Origin: Pelagihabitans sp963710535
Lineage (GTDB): Bacteria > Bacteroidota > Bacteroidia > Flavobacteriales > Flavobacteriaceae
Assembly (NCBI GenBank): GCA_963710535.1
Contig: CAVQAW010000003.1
Coordinates: 496,001 to 560,000 of the forward strand
DNA: 64,000 nt
Reading direction: 5' to 3'
Part shown: one piece after another, positions 49,313 to 58,529 of the stretch
Position numbering within the stretch: position 1 is the stretch's first letter
Layout of the letters: each line of letters begins with the position of its first letter
Position numbers and translations under genes: made by a program
Notes under the pieces: generated by a model
Told to the model about the DNA's origin: nothing
Databases searched by the model: none
Seen by the model: only the letters and a program-made list of their open reading frames with translations

Positions 49313-50413
49313 ATGAGAACGGTCTTGGCCTTGATTTTTTTGATCCATGGGACGATCCATTTTATGGGATTTGCAAAAGCCTATGATTTCGGACAAATGA
49401 CAGTATTGACCAAGGCCATTTCCAAACCTATAGGATGGCTTTGGCTCCTGGCAGGGCTGCTTTTTATCCTTTCCGGGATACTGTATGTCTCCAAAAGGGA
49501 AATCTGGCCCATGCTCGCCATCATCGCCGTGGTATTATCACAAATCTTGATCTTTACGGTTTGGAAGGATGCCAAATGGGGTTCCCTTTTCAACGGCTTG
49601 ATCCTTGTGGTCGGCATTGTTGCCCTCGGCACCCACCAATTCAACAACATGGTGAAACAAGAAACCTTGGAACTGTTAGTGCCGCCTACGGCAATAGACC
49701 ATCGGGCGATTAACGGAAATGACCTAAAACACCTGCCGAAAAGCGTTCAGCGGTGGATGCAACACTCAGGGGTGCTGGGGAAAGAGCGCATAGTCTCCGT
49801 CCGCTTGAAACAAAGGGGCGAAATGAAGACCAAGCCCGAAGGCAAATGGATGCCTTTTGTCGCGTATCAATATTACGATGTAGGGAATCCAGCCTTTGTT
49901 TGGTCAACGGAAGTAGATTTTATGCCGATGGTCAAATTAATGGGCAGGGACAAATTTACCAACGGAGAAGGCGAAATGCTCATCAAAATGGCGGCTTTGC
50001 TCCCTGTGGCCCAGGAGGGCCACAACGATAAAATCAATTCGGGGGCCATGTTACGGTTTATGGCGGAAATGACCTGGTTCCCATCTGCTGCGCTAAATGA
50101 CTATATCACTTGGGAAACCATGGATGAACATAGTGCAAAAGCCACTTTTACACTGCATGGAGAAACGGTTTCGGGGCTGTTCACCTTTGCCGATACGGGC
50201 GAAATGGTATCTTTTGAAGCCCAGCGGTATTATGGGGGCGGCCCTGGAGCAACCCTCCAAACCTGGCTGATAAGGACCTCCGGGCATATCGATTTCAACG
50301 GTTACAAAATTCCTGGCAAATGTTCGGTAATATGGAAACTCAAGGAGGGCGATTTCAATTGGTTGAATTTAGAACTTACCGATTGCCAATACAATACCCA
50401 AGAAATATTTTAA
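49313..50413 (+). CDS. DoxX-like membrane plus DUF6544 domain protein
   Basis: The product has 366 residues. Four transmembrane helices (1-115) begin LIFLIHGTIHFMGFAKAY, as in DoxX/DUF6544 proteins. They are followed by a soluble domain with LPKSVQRWMQHSGVLG and TWFPSAALNDYITWETMDEHSAKAT, the DUF6544 signature. The role is unknown. It follows the small OMP gene by 36 bp but belongs to a stretch (49.3-55.8 kb) where only one regulon operator (52802) is found. Confidence 0.8.
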   Translation: MRTVLALIFLIHGTIHFMGFAKAYDFGQMTVLTKAISKPIGWLWLLAGLLFILSGILYVSKREIWPMLAIIAVVLSQILIFTVWKDAKWGSLFNGLILVVGIVALGTHQFNNMVKQETLELLVPPTAIDHRAINGNDLKHLPKSVQRWMQHSGVLGKERIVSVRLKQRGEMKTKPEGKWMPFVAYQYYDVGNPAFVWSTEVDFMPMVKLMGRDKFTNGEGEMLIKMAALLPVAQEGHNDKINSGAMLRFMAEMTWFPSAALNDYITWETMDEHSAKATFTLHGETVSGLFTFADTGEMVSFEAQRYYGGGPGATLQTWLIRTSGHIDFNGYKIPGKCSVIWKLKEGDFNWLNLELTDCQYNTQEIF

Positions 50414-50556
50414 AAAATACTATGTAAAATCGTACTGGGATTTTTAAAAAATTACGACATCGACCAGGGATCGATATCTGCCACGATCGCAAAACAAGGC
50501 AAAACCAAGTTTAACGACCTTTCAAGTTAAGAAAATGGAAAACACAAAAATCGCGG

Positions 50557-51661
50557 ATGAAAACCGGTGTTAAGGTTCTGGCCATAGTGTTTGCAATCGT
50601 ATTGGGCTTGCTGCTCATTCTTGTAGTTGTGCTGCTTTTTTATAGTCCAGGGAAGACCGAACCCTTTTTGGATAAAAATGGAAAAGTTTTGGCAGGTAGC
50701 ATTTCGGAAAAGACCTTTGTGACCATTGGAGGTATACGGCAGGGAATGTTTATAAAGAGCAAAAATAAAAAAAACCCGGTTCTGCTTTACCTTCACGGGG
50801 GTATACCCGATTACTTCCTAACCCGGAAGTACCCAACAGGGCTTGAAGACTATTTCACCGTGGTGTGGTGGGAACAGCGTGGCTCAGGACTTTCGTACAG
50901 TACCAACATACCCGAAGACTTCCATGAACCTGGATCAAATGATATCCGACACAAAAGAGTTGACAAATTACCTCCGTAACCGTTTTGGGCAGGAAAAGAT
51001 TTACCTCATGGGGCGTTCGGGAGGGAGCTTCATCGGCATTCAGGCGGCAGCCAGGGCACCGGAACTATATCATGCCTATATCGGGATTGGCCAGATGTCG
51101 GACCACTTAAAATCGGAAAGATTGTCCTATGAATATATGCTGAAAAAATACAGGGAAATGCGGAATCGTAAAATGGTACGAAAACTGGAGGCCTCACCTG
51201 TTACAGACGTCATTCCATAGGGATACCTCAAATTACGTGACCAGGCAATGCACAGTCTTGGAATTGGTACCACCCATGACATGAATTCAGTAATAACCGG
51301 TATGTTTATGCCATCACTGACCTGCAAGGAGTATACTTTAAAGGAAAAATTCAATTTATGGCGGGGAAAAGCCCAATCGGGTGTCCACCCCCTCTGGAAT
51401 AAAATGATTGCTACGGATTTGACCCAAGAAGTGAATGAAGTAAATATCCCGGTCTATTTTTTTCACGGGATATACGACTATACCGTTTCCTACACCTTGG
51501 CAAAGAAGTATTTTGAGGTGCTTCACGCACCTGCTAAAGGATTTTATACTTTTCAGAATTCAGCACATAGTCCACATTTTGAGGAACCTGGGCTGCTCAA
51601 GGAGATTTTGGAAAAAGACGTGTTGGAAGGAAAAACAGATTTAGCCGATATCATCAAATAA
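50557..51661 (+). pseudogene. Disrupted alpha/beta hydrolase (frameshift plus in-frame stop)
   Basis: Part 1 (50557-50979) has a signal-anchor helix and the oxyanion and EQRGSGLSY region. Part 2 continues in another frame from about 50920 (MNLDQMISDTKELTNYL) through the nucleophile elbow GRSGGSF to a TAG at 51218-51220. Part 3 (to 51661) is in the same frame as part 2 and carries the catalytic Asp and His (GIYDYTVS, NSAHSPHFEEPG). Together they make one 365-residue hydrolase of the prolyl-aminopeptidase-like group. One frameshift and one nonsense codon show that it is decayed, unless both are sequencing errors. Confidence 0.75.
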
Positions 51662-51686
51662 ACAGTGAACCGTAACGGTACGACCT

Positions 51687-52316
51687 ATGGAAACAAACAT
51701 TAAAAGAATTGGCTTTCGTGCAGGAATGATTGCATTTGCCGCAAATGTATTGTTTGTGATCGCACAGGTTTTACAGCTTATTGGGGTCCTTTCATTTCCT
51801 TATGATGAAATTTTCATCTATGGGTTCTCCCTTTGTATCGTGGTTCCGTTCTTGTTGGAAATGTTGGCGCTTCACCATGCAACTCCGGCTTCCAAAAAAT
51901 TTTGGAGCCATGGCGCCCTTATATTCACCGTCATTTATGCCATATTCGTCACGGCCAACTATGTGGTTCAATTGGCCACGGTGATCCCGATGACCCTTAG
52001 CGGCTCCACCTACCCCATAGAGGTACTTCGACAGACACCACATTCGATGTTTTGGAATTATGATGCCATTGGCTATATCAGCATGGGCTTGGCCTCTTTG
52101 ATGGTCCTGCCCATTTTCAACAAACAGGGATTTGAAAAATGGGTTCGAATTGCATTTTTGGCCAATGCCCTAGTAACACCCTTGATCGCATTTGTCTATT
52201 TTTATCCCAACTTTTCGGAAACGATATTGCTTTTGGCGATTCCCTGGACGATTACGGCTCCTTTGGCGATGCTATTACTTGCCATGTGGTTTGGAAAGCA
52301 GGATAAGGAATCGTGA
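51687..52316 (+). CDS. Multi-pass membrane protein of unknown function
   Basis: The product has 209 residues with six predicted transmembrane helices (e.g. MIAFAANVLFVIAQVLQLIGV and LCIVVPFLLEMLALHHATP). The pattern resembles DUF4386-like bacterial membrane proteins, but I cannot name a family with confidence. It lies 25 bp after the broken hydrolase and 78 bp before another small membrane-protein gene, with no recognised promoter. Confidence 0.6.
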   Translation: METNIKRIGFRAGMIAFAANVLFVIAQVLQLIGVLSFPYDEIFIYGFSLCIVVPFLLEMLALHHATPASKKFWSHGALIFTVIYAIFVTANYVVQLATVIPMTLSGSTYPIEVLRQTPHSMFWNYDAIGYISMGLASLMVLPIFNKQGFEKWVRIAFLANALVTPLIAFVYFYPNFSETILLLAIPWTITAPLAMLLLAMWFGKQDKES

Positions 52317-52394
52317 ATGAAATTAAGATAAGAAGTGCTTTTTGAACAATAGCAATGGGATCGACGGATCATTCCTGTTGCACAATGGCCAAAC

Positions 52395-52727
52395 ATGAAG
52401 GAAAGAAAACTGTTCTGGATCAAAATAGTGCACACCTTAGTATGGTTGTTCTTCAACGTCGTGATCTTCTATTTGTTATATGCCGTGATCGCGAACAAGA
52501 TCGATGCTTGGGTATGGCTCTGCGTGGGCTTGGTGTTTCTGGAAGGGCTGGTATTGGCTATTTTCAAGATGTTTTGCCCCTTGACCATCATGGCCCGCAA
52601 ATATTCGGATTCTACCAAAGACAATTTTGATATTTTTTTGCCGAACTGGTTGGCGAAATACAACAAGTTGATCTACACCACCATCTTCTGTATCGCATTG
52701 GCCATTCTCGCCTATAGATTGCTTTAA
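52395..52727 (+). CDS. Small membrane protein of unknown function (DUF2784-like)
   Basis: The product has 110 residues with three transmembrane helices (VWLFFNVVIFYLLYAVIA, WLCVGLVFLEGLVLAIF, IYTTIFCIALAILAYRLL). A FCPLT segment between helices 2 and 3 recalls DUF2784 proteins. The function is unknown. It is possibly co-transcribed with the gene before it. Confidence 0.55.
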   Translation: MKERKLFWIKIVHTLVWLFFNVVIFYLLYAVIANKIDAWVWLCVGLVFLEGLVLAIFKMFCPLTIMARKYSDSTKDNFDIFLPNWLAKYNKLIYTTIFCIALAILAYRLL

Positions 52728-52801
52728 CCAGTATGGTACAATGACTTCATGAGCAATAGCCTTTTAAAACGAAGATTCTTCCTCATTATTCCGGGAACAA
52801 C

Positions 52802-52844
52802 TGACCATTATCATGACCTGTTATTTACCGCTGGATTATCTTTA
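52802..52844 (+). promoter_or_regulatory. TGAY-type operator and -7 box for the AI-2E transporter gene
   Basis: The core TGACCATTATCA (52802-52813) and box TATCTTTA (52837-52844) are 35 bp apart. The predicted start near 52849 is 49 nt before the ATG at 52898. Confidence 0.65.
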
Positions 52845-52897
52845 GGGTCTGACAATGATGATTTAGAGACCTAGGGCAAACCATAAACTTTTGATCC

Positions 52898-54033
52898 ATG
52901 AAGGGATATACCATCAACCTTCCCAATTTATTCTACTTTTTTAGCGTGCTCGCCTTGACTATCTGGCTGTTGATAGTAGCCCAGGTAATCCTTGTGCCCC
53001 TGTTCTTCAGTTTTTTTTTGCCTTGATGCTAAAGCCATTAGCTGCTTTTTTGGAGGGCAAATTACGTAATAGGATAGTGTCGATCTTGCTCTCTTTCTTG
53101 ATCATGTTGGTGCCTTTGTTCGCGGTAATCTTGTTTTTCTTCAATCAATCAAGGATTTTGTTCAGCGAACTCCCATCGTTCCATGAACGGGTTAATTATT
53201 TTGCAGGGCAATTTATGGATTGGTTCAACCTTCAGTTTCATATCGATCCGGAGTCCTCTTCCCGGTGGTTGTCCAAAAATTTTTCGGGCACGCTCGATTT
53301 TTCATCCGGATTCCTGCAAGACGGCCTATTATCGGGCACTACCCTGCTGGTCAATATGATATTGGTAGTGCTGATCACTTATTTCCTGCTCCTCTATCGA
53401 ACCGCATTTAAAAACTTTATACTTACCCAAGTAAACCCGGGGGCAAGAGAAAAACTGGAAGCCCTTTTCGAACAAATACAGAAACTTACCAAACGGTATA
53501 TGGTAGGTCAGGGATTGGTCGTGATCATACTTGGTCTTTTGATCGGATCCGGACTTTGGTTAATAGGGGTTCCCTATCCCTTTTTCTGGGGCTTTTTGGC
53601 GGGTTTTCTTGAGATCATGCCCTATGTGGGAACCACCATCGGCGTCATCTTGCCATTTAGCTATATGTTGATGGTCTCCGATACGTTCTGGCAGCCATGG
53701 GCCGTTATTGGGCTCTATATCCTGGTACAGCAAATCGAAGGCAATCTGATCACCCCGAATGTCATGGGGCCGAGCATCAAGATCAATCCTCTTTTCATTA
53801 TCCTCGGACTTTTTCTGGGCGGTTATATGTGGGGCGTGTCGGGCATGATTTTGGCCTTGCCCCTGATGGCCATCTCAAAGGAGGTATTTAGAACCTTTGA
53901 AGTGTTGGAACCCATAAGCTATTTGATGGAGGACGGGCTATCCCGAAAAGCCGACCTGTTCTTTAATCGGTATGACACCGCCAAAAACCGTTTTTTTGGT
54001 CTTTTTTTTAAAGAAGTACCAGACGAGGAATAG
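52898..54033 (+). pseudogene. AI-2E family transporter, split by a frameshift in a T9 tract
   Basis: ATG 52898 encodes MKGYTINLPNLFYFFSVLAL, the expected first helix, and runs into a T9 run (53011-53019), reaching TGA at 53024-53026. The rest of the protein continues one frame away, from MLKPLAAFLEGKL to 54033, with the family signature (GLVVIILGLLIGSGLWLIG, GFLEIMPYVGTTIGVILPF, QIEGNLITPNVMG). With seven or ten T residues the gene would be one 377-residue AI-2E/PerM-type transporter. The tract is either a phase-variable slip site or an assembly error. The promoter is intact and of the regulon type. Confidence 0.8.
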
Positions 54034-54282
54034 CGGATCAACATCTTGAAATAATCGGGGGCCACTGCAAACAGTACAATGGCAAGCACCATAAAAAAAC
54101 TAGTGATGATTATCTGGTTTCAAGTGCAGAGCCGCTAGGGCATTGGTTGAGCTTAAAAAAAAGAAGGGGCCAAAGTCCTGGAAATCGGTTAAAATACCGA
54201 TCGATCGTTTATTGTAGTGGATTCCCGAATAATCGAATCCTTTAATTTTAATTTTGGTTTCCAATTGAGTATTGTCTTTAAT
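54034..54282. other. Intergenic gap, no gene seen
   Basis: No ORF of substance. A one-mismatch TGAY-like sequence (TGATGATTATCT, 54104-54115) lacks a -7 box at the right distance on either strand. No terminator hairpin is evident. Confidence 0.4.
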
Positions 54283-55098
54283 ATGGAACCAAAACCTGGC
54301 GTTTTAAAAGTGAGGACAAAAACTATGGGAAGACCATTTTCATTGAGGCTTTACTTGCTCATCGTAATATGCATGTCTTGGCCTTTTCAAATTGCCTATT
54401 TTTTTCTTGGCGAAAACTTCAGACCCATACTTTTGGTCGCTATGATCATGGTGGCGGTTGCCACCTTCATCTCTGGCAAATATATATTTCGAGATGGATT
54501 TGCTAATGCAGGCTGGCAATGGGGGAAACCAAGGGCTTACCTTTATATTTTCGGGCTGTCCCTATTTTTATGGCTTTTGCCAAGTATGGCCGAAAGGTTG
54601 ATGGGTTGGTATACCCCACCTGTTAATGCCAATTTCAACACCATTGTTCCCACTTTCTTGTTAAGCTTTTTGGTAACTTTAATTCCGGCTTTCAGCGAAG
54701 AGCTGGGTTGGCGAGGTTACCTTTTGCCCAGATTGCTGAAAAAATACAGATATCGAAGGGCATTATTGATCCATGGACTGATTACTTGGCTATGGCATTT
54801 ACCATTTCTAGTGATTATGGGTTTAAAAGCCGGTGATGATGCCGTGGTTTCCGTACCTATCCTGCTGACCGTAAGTTTTGTGCCAACGATCATGCACGCC
54901 ATTGTATTTGCCTACATCTGGTCACGTACAGCAAGCTTGGCAGTCTCAACGGTATACCATGTTTGTTTTGATGAGGTTCGGGACACCTTGGAAGGAACGA
55001 TAGGGCTGGGAATACCTGGGGCAAAACTGGCAGATGCTGGTTTTGACGCTCTTAGGGATTTTGCTTCTCTGGAAGGGAAAATGGAGATTGCCAAATGA
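54283..55098 (+). CDS. CPBP-family intramembrane metalloprotease
   Basis: The 271-residue membrane protein has the CPBP (Abi/CAAX protease) motifs: EE-x3-R (SEELGWRGYLLPRL), a helix with LIHGLITWLWHLPFLVI (His ligand) and FVPTIMHAIVFAYIW (His). About seven transmembrane helices. It may process prenylated peptides or protect against self-made peptides. ATG 54283 begins the hydrophobic domain, and a GTG 66 bp upstream is in frame but less likely. It shows no regulon operator. Confidence 0.85.
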   Translation: MEPKPGVLKVRTKTMGRPFSLRLYLLIVICMSWPFQIAYFFLGENFRPILLVAMIMVAVATFISGKYIFRDGFANAGWQWGKPRAYLYIFGLSLFLWLLPSMAERLMGWYTPPVNANFNTIVPTFLLSFLVTLIPAFSEELGWRGYLLPRLLKKYRYRRALLIHGLITWLWHLPFLVIMGLKAGDDAVVSVPILLTVSFVPTIMHAIVFAYIWSRTASLAVSTVYHVCFDEVRDTLEGTIGLGIPGAKLADAGFDALRDFASLEGKMEIAK

Positions 55099-55113
55099 AA
55101 AAATTGTATCACA

Positions 55114-55530
55114 ATGAATAAAAAATCCTTGCGACCATTGGCCATTACCTTCGTATTCAGCGGAATTTGGGATACCATTGCCGGGATCATGTACCTCTTT
55201 TTCATAGGTACGGGGCGAAAAATTGATGAACCACCCATAGATCCATTCTTTTCCATTTTTCTCGGATCTTTCTTTCTGTGCTTTGCCTACTTACAGTTTT
55301 TTTCTTCATTCGATATAAAAAGATATGCGTTCAATGTAGGCTGTCTCATCTTCGGAAGAACGTTCTATGTCATTCAACTTTATAGCTACATGGGCTTTAT
55401 GAAAGATTTTCCGAGGACATTTTGGTTCACGGGCATTATCGACACCCTTTTCGTTTTACTGTATTTTGTCTTTGCCTTTCAAGGAGGTTTGGGGTTTCGT
55501 GATCTATTTCTTCCCAAAAAAGATATTTGA
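55114..55530 (+). CDS. Small membrane protein of unknown function
   Basis: The product has 138 residues with four predicted transmembrane helices (AITFVFSGIWDTIAGIMYLFF, FFSIFLGSFFLCFAYLQFF, NVGCLIFGRTFYVIQLYSY, TGIIDTLFVLLYFVFAFQGG). I recognise no family. It lies 15 bp after the CPBP protease gene and is probably co-transcribed. Confidence 0.6.
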   Translation: MNKKSLRPLAITFVFSGIWDTIAGIMYLFFIGTGRKIDEPPIDPFFSIFLGSFFLCFAYLQFFSSFDIKRYAFNVGCLIFGRTFYVIQLYSYMGFMKDFPRTFWFTGIIDTLFVLLYFVFAFQGGLGFRDLFLPKKDI

Positions 55531-55811
55531 ACTTCCTTAAAGCATTGCGAACATAAATATTTCCAAAATGATATAAAAAGGGTTCCGGAAGACCAATACA
55601 AAGCACCTTATGAACAATATGCCGAATTTTGGAATGTTGACATGGGTCATAAAATACAAACCCATCCCGGGGTAATTAGCGCCCAAATAGTTTCTGACCA
55701 ACCATTACCTTTTCACAGGTTTGATGTCTTTGCAAAATAGCCGAATCCTGAAGACCGTAAATTAGATTTCTTGTTTATCCTAAAAATTGAATTGGGCAAT
55801 GGAATTTAAAA
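55531..55811. other. Gap with a possible gene remnant
   Basis: After the stop of the 55114 gene the same frame stays open for about 69 codons to a TAG at 55737-55739. It reads like a protein tail (QYKAPYEQYAEFWNVDMG, PLPFHRFDVFAK) but has no early start codon. It could be a remnant of a lost gene. No promoter, operator or terminator recognised. Confidence 0.3.
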
Positions 55812-56798
55812 TCAATTTTTCTCTTGGTCCTCTTTTCTTTTCTGCCGCTCCAACTTCCTAAAATAACCGCGGGTGAGGAAGTTGTGTTTTAAGGCCTCCA
55901 TATTTTCATTGAATCGTTCAGTGCCCTGTTCGATGTGCTGCATCGTCTCATCCAACCGCTTGACAAAAAGCGTATCGGTGGCCAGATAATTGATGGCACC
56001 TTTGCCGTCTTTGACTTCTCCAAGCATCGTTTGGATGTCTTGGCTCATTTTATCGATCTCGATACTCGAATGCTCAAGATGTAGGATGATGTTCCTCATT
56101 CTTTCCGCCGAAACGGTATCGGCCAGCAATACCCCTGCAGCACTCTTCTCGAAATCGACGCTACCGATCATTCGGTTCAGTTCCGAAATCGCCGAATTCG
56201 CCTGTTTGCTGGTCTGTTTTAAATTGGCAATGGTCTGCTGCAGATCACTGGCCATAAGGGTATCGTTCAACAGCTTGCCCAGTGTGCCCTTTCCTTTGAT
56301 CAAGGATTGGGTCACATTCAACAGGTCGGATGTCAACATGGCCGCATTTTCATTGGTCACGTTCAAGGTGCTCAACATATCCTGAGTGGCAATTTTACTG
56401 TAAGACTCCAGTTCGTCACCCGGTTTTATAAAGGCCGCTTCTCCCCTGCCCGGCACAATATTGACGAGCATACTGCCTACAAGGCCATCCGAACCAATGG
56501 TTGCGATTGCGTCTTTTTTGATTTGGTCGAGCATTTTTTCCTCGATGATCATGTGCACCATGATGGTCGTATCATTGATCATTTCTATCTTACTGACCGT
56601 GCCCACGTTGATTCCTGAAAATCGAACGTTGTTCCCGGTTTGGAGTCCGTTGGCATTATTGAAGGTGGCACTGAGGGGAAAGGTCTTGCCGAACATATTT
56701 TGCCGGTTCCCGATGAGGTAAGCCGCAAAAAGCAACAATATTGTACCTAGTACAACAAAAACCCCCAATTTTAAATTCTCTAAAGCTGTTTTGGCCAT
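55812..56798 (-). CDS. MCE/MlaD-type lipid-binding protein
   Basis: The product has 328 residues with one N-terminal transmembrane helix (VFVVLGTILLLFAAYLIG). It has an MCE/MlaD domain (LSATFNNANGLQTGNNVRFSGINVGTV, then LVGSMLVNIVPG) and a long helical C-terminus with Gln and Leu repeats (150-310). It binds phospholipids in the inner-membrane MlaFED-like complex. ATG 56798 opens the conserved part, although the frame is open further upstream. It lies 4 bp after the ATPase gene. No MlaC-like periplasmic carrier is found nearby. Confidence 0.85.
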   Translation of the reverse strand: MAKTALENLKLGVFVVLGTILLLFAAYLIGNRQNMFGKTFPLSATFNNANGLQTGNNVRFSGINVGTVSKIEMINDTTIMVHMIIEEKMLDQIKKDAIATIGSDGLVGSMLVNIVPGRGEAAFIKPGDELESYSKIATQDMLSTLNVTNENAAMLTSDLLNVTQSLIKGKGTLGKLLNDTLMASDLQQTIANLKQTSKQANSAISELNRMIGSVDFEKSAAGVLLADTVSAERMRNIILHLEHSSIEIDKMSQDIQTMLGEVKDGKGAINYLATDTLFVKRLDETMQHIEQGTERFNENMEALKHNFLTRGYFRKLERQKRKEDQEKN

Positions 56799-56802
56799 AT
56801 GC

Positions 56803-57597
56803 TTATTTTTTAAAAAACGCTTCCACTTTTGGATCGGTCGATTGTGATAATTCTTGATAGCTCCCTTCTGCATAGTTGATGCCATCGACCAACAAGATCA
56901 TCCGTTCCGAGATCACCCTAGCGCAATCTACATCATGGGTAATGATCAAAGATGAGGTGCCATATTTTTTTTGGATGCTGCGCATCAATACGATGATTTC
57001 TTTGGCCGTAATGGGATCTAGGCCGCTGGTGGGCTCATCATACAGGATGATCTTCGGCTTCAAGATCAAGGTACGGGCCAGGGCCACCCTTCTTTTCATA
57101 CCTCCCGAAAGTTCGGCCGGCATCAAGTCGATGGCATGGGCAAGTCCTACATTCTCCAAAGCTTCCAAAACCAATGGGGTAGTATCGTTAACGGCTCCCA
57201 GTTTTTCGCGATGTCTCCGCATGGGGAATTCGAGATTTTCCCTTACGGTCATCGAATCGTATAGTGCGCTCCCCTGAAAAAGAAAACCGATATCTGATCT
57301 GAGCTCATCAAGGGTTTGTTGGTCTAAGGTTGAAATTTCCTTTCCCATGACCTCAATATAACCACGATCCGGTTGCATGAGCCCGACCAGGCATTTGATC
57401 ATCACCGACTTGCCAGAGCCCGACTTGCCCATTACCACGAGATTCTCCCCTTCATTTAGAACCATGTTAAAACCGTTAAGCACATGGTTGTCGCCAAAGC
57501 TCTTGTAAGCGTCCCGGATTTTGATCACAGCCCTCCGGGGCGCATGACCGGTAGTATCATTGCTATTGTTTTCCAAAGTCATTTGTTGTGCTGCCAT
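56803..57597 (-). CDS. ABC transporter ATP-binding protein, MlaF type
   Basis: The product has 264 residues: Walker A GKSGSGKSV, Q-loop FLFQGSALYDSMTV, signature LSGGMKRRVALARTL, Walker B IILYDEPTSGLDPITA, and H-loop SLIITHDVDCARV. SGGMKRR and TSGLDP are typical of the Mla/Ttg2 phospholipid group. It lies 4 bp after the permease stop. ATG 57597 is preferred over the longer open frame. Confidence 0.92.
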   Translation of the reverse strand: MAAQQMTLENNSNDTTGHAPRRAVIKIRDAYKSFGDNHVLNGFNMVLNEGENLVVMGKSGSGKSVMIKCLVGLMQPDRGYIEVMGKEISTLDQQTLDELRSDIGFLFQGSALYDSMTVRENLEFPMRRHREKLGAVNDTTPLVLEALENVGLAHAIDLMPAELSGGMKRRVALARTLILKPKIILYDEPTSGLDPITAKEIIVLMRSIQKKYGTSSLIITHDVDCARVISERMILLVDGINYAEGSYQELSQSTDPKVEAFFKK

Positions 57598-57601
57598 ACG
57601 T

Positions 57602-58384
57602 TTAGAGTTCGTAGAAAATATCGGAAATAAAAACAGCGATAAAGTCGACCACAAACAACAACAATGAGGAAACCACCACTGCGGTATTTGCGGCAAAGCC
57701 AACGCCTGCAGTACCTTTGTCGCTGTAATAGCCCTTGTAACAACCTACCAAACCAATGGTAAATCCAAAAAAGAACGATTTGATGGTCGCCGGTACCAAA
57801 TCACCAAATTCCAATGCATCGAAAACCGTATTGAAATAGAGTTGAAACGAAACATCTCCTTTTAGGTTCTCGACCAAGGCAGAACCATATAGGGCCACCA
57901 AATCGCCAAAAACAACCAACAAGGGCAGCATCAAAGTGGTCGCCCAAATTCGGGTCACCACCAAATATTTAAACGGATTGGTGCCGGAAACCTCCATGGC
58001 ATCGATTTGCTCGGTAACGCGCATCGAACCCAACTCGGCCCCTATGCCCGAAGCAATGCGCCCGGCACATATTAGTGCCGTGATCACAGGTCCTATTTCG
58101 CGTACTATCGAAATACCAACCATATTGGGCATCCAGGAAACAGCACCGAATTGGATCAAGGTTGGTCGCGATTGCAAGGTGAGTACAAGACCGATGATAA
58201 AACCGGTCACCCCTACCAAAACCAAAGATCGGTTGCCCATCTGATAGCATTGCCGAAGCAATTCTTTAAATTCAAATGGCCTCTTGAAGGCTTCCTTGAA
58301 AAAACGGGCCGCAAAATACGACAGGTCCCCGATTTGGACAAAAAACCGTTTTATCCGGTCGGCCATTTGCCTTTGCAAAACCAT
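57602..58384 (-). CDS. ABC transporter permease, MlaE type
   Basis: The product has about 260 residues and the MlaE signature RPTLIQFGAVSWMPNMVGISIVREIGPV, then RIASGIGAELGSMRVTEQIDAMEVSGTNPFKYLVVTRI and five to six transmembrane helices. It forms the inner-membrane part of an MlaFED-like lipid transporter. The minus-strand promoter (58409-58416) puts the transcript start near 58404, so ATGs at 58411 and 58405 seem too early, and 58384 or 58366 (MADRIKRF) is preferred. It is the first gene of the three-gene operon. Confidence 0.85.
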   Translation of the reverse strand: MVLQRQMADRIKRFFVQIGDLSYFAARFFKEAFKRPFEFKELLRQCYQMGNRSLVLVGVTGFIIGLVLTLQSRPTLIQFGAVSWMPNMVGISIVREIGPVITALICAGRIASGIGAELGSMRVTEQIDAMEVSGTNPFKYLVVTRIWATTLMLPLLVVFGDLVALYGSALVENLKGDVSFQLYFNTVFDALEFGDLVPATIKSFFFGFTIGLVGCYKGYYSDKGTAGVGFAANTAVVVSSLLLFVVDFIAVFISDIFYEL

Positions 58385-58408
58385 TGCAGATCGATTGTCG
58401 GACATGCT

Positions 58409-58482
58409 CAAATATAAAGCGGATCGAAAGGTTTAAAAATGACCAATATCATACCAAAAAAGGAGGCGCTTCGTCATCTTTG
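58409..58482. promoter_or_regulatory. Divergent TGAY-type operator between the Mla-like operon and the LOG gene
   Basis: The core TGACCAATATCA (58440-58451) equals the LOV kinase operator. The minus box TATATTTG (58409-58416) is perfect, 35 bp from core end. The plus box CATCTTTG (58475-58482) has one mismatch, 35 bp from core start. Confidence 0.72.
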
Positions 58483-58529
58483 GCACGTCGATATTCAGTA
58501 TTCCATATAAAATAACCCAGACAATAGGT

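Noticed and set aside
54104..54115. TGATGATTATCT as another operator
   Set aside because: One mismatch in the right half-site and no -7 box at 33-38 bp on either strand.
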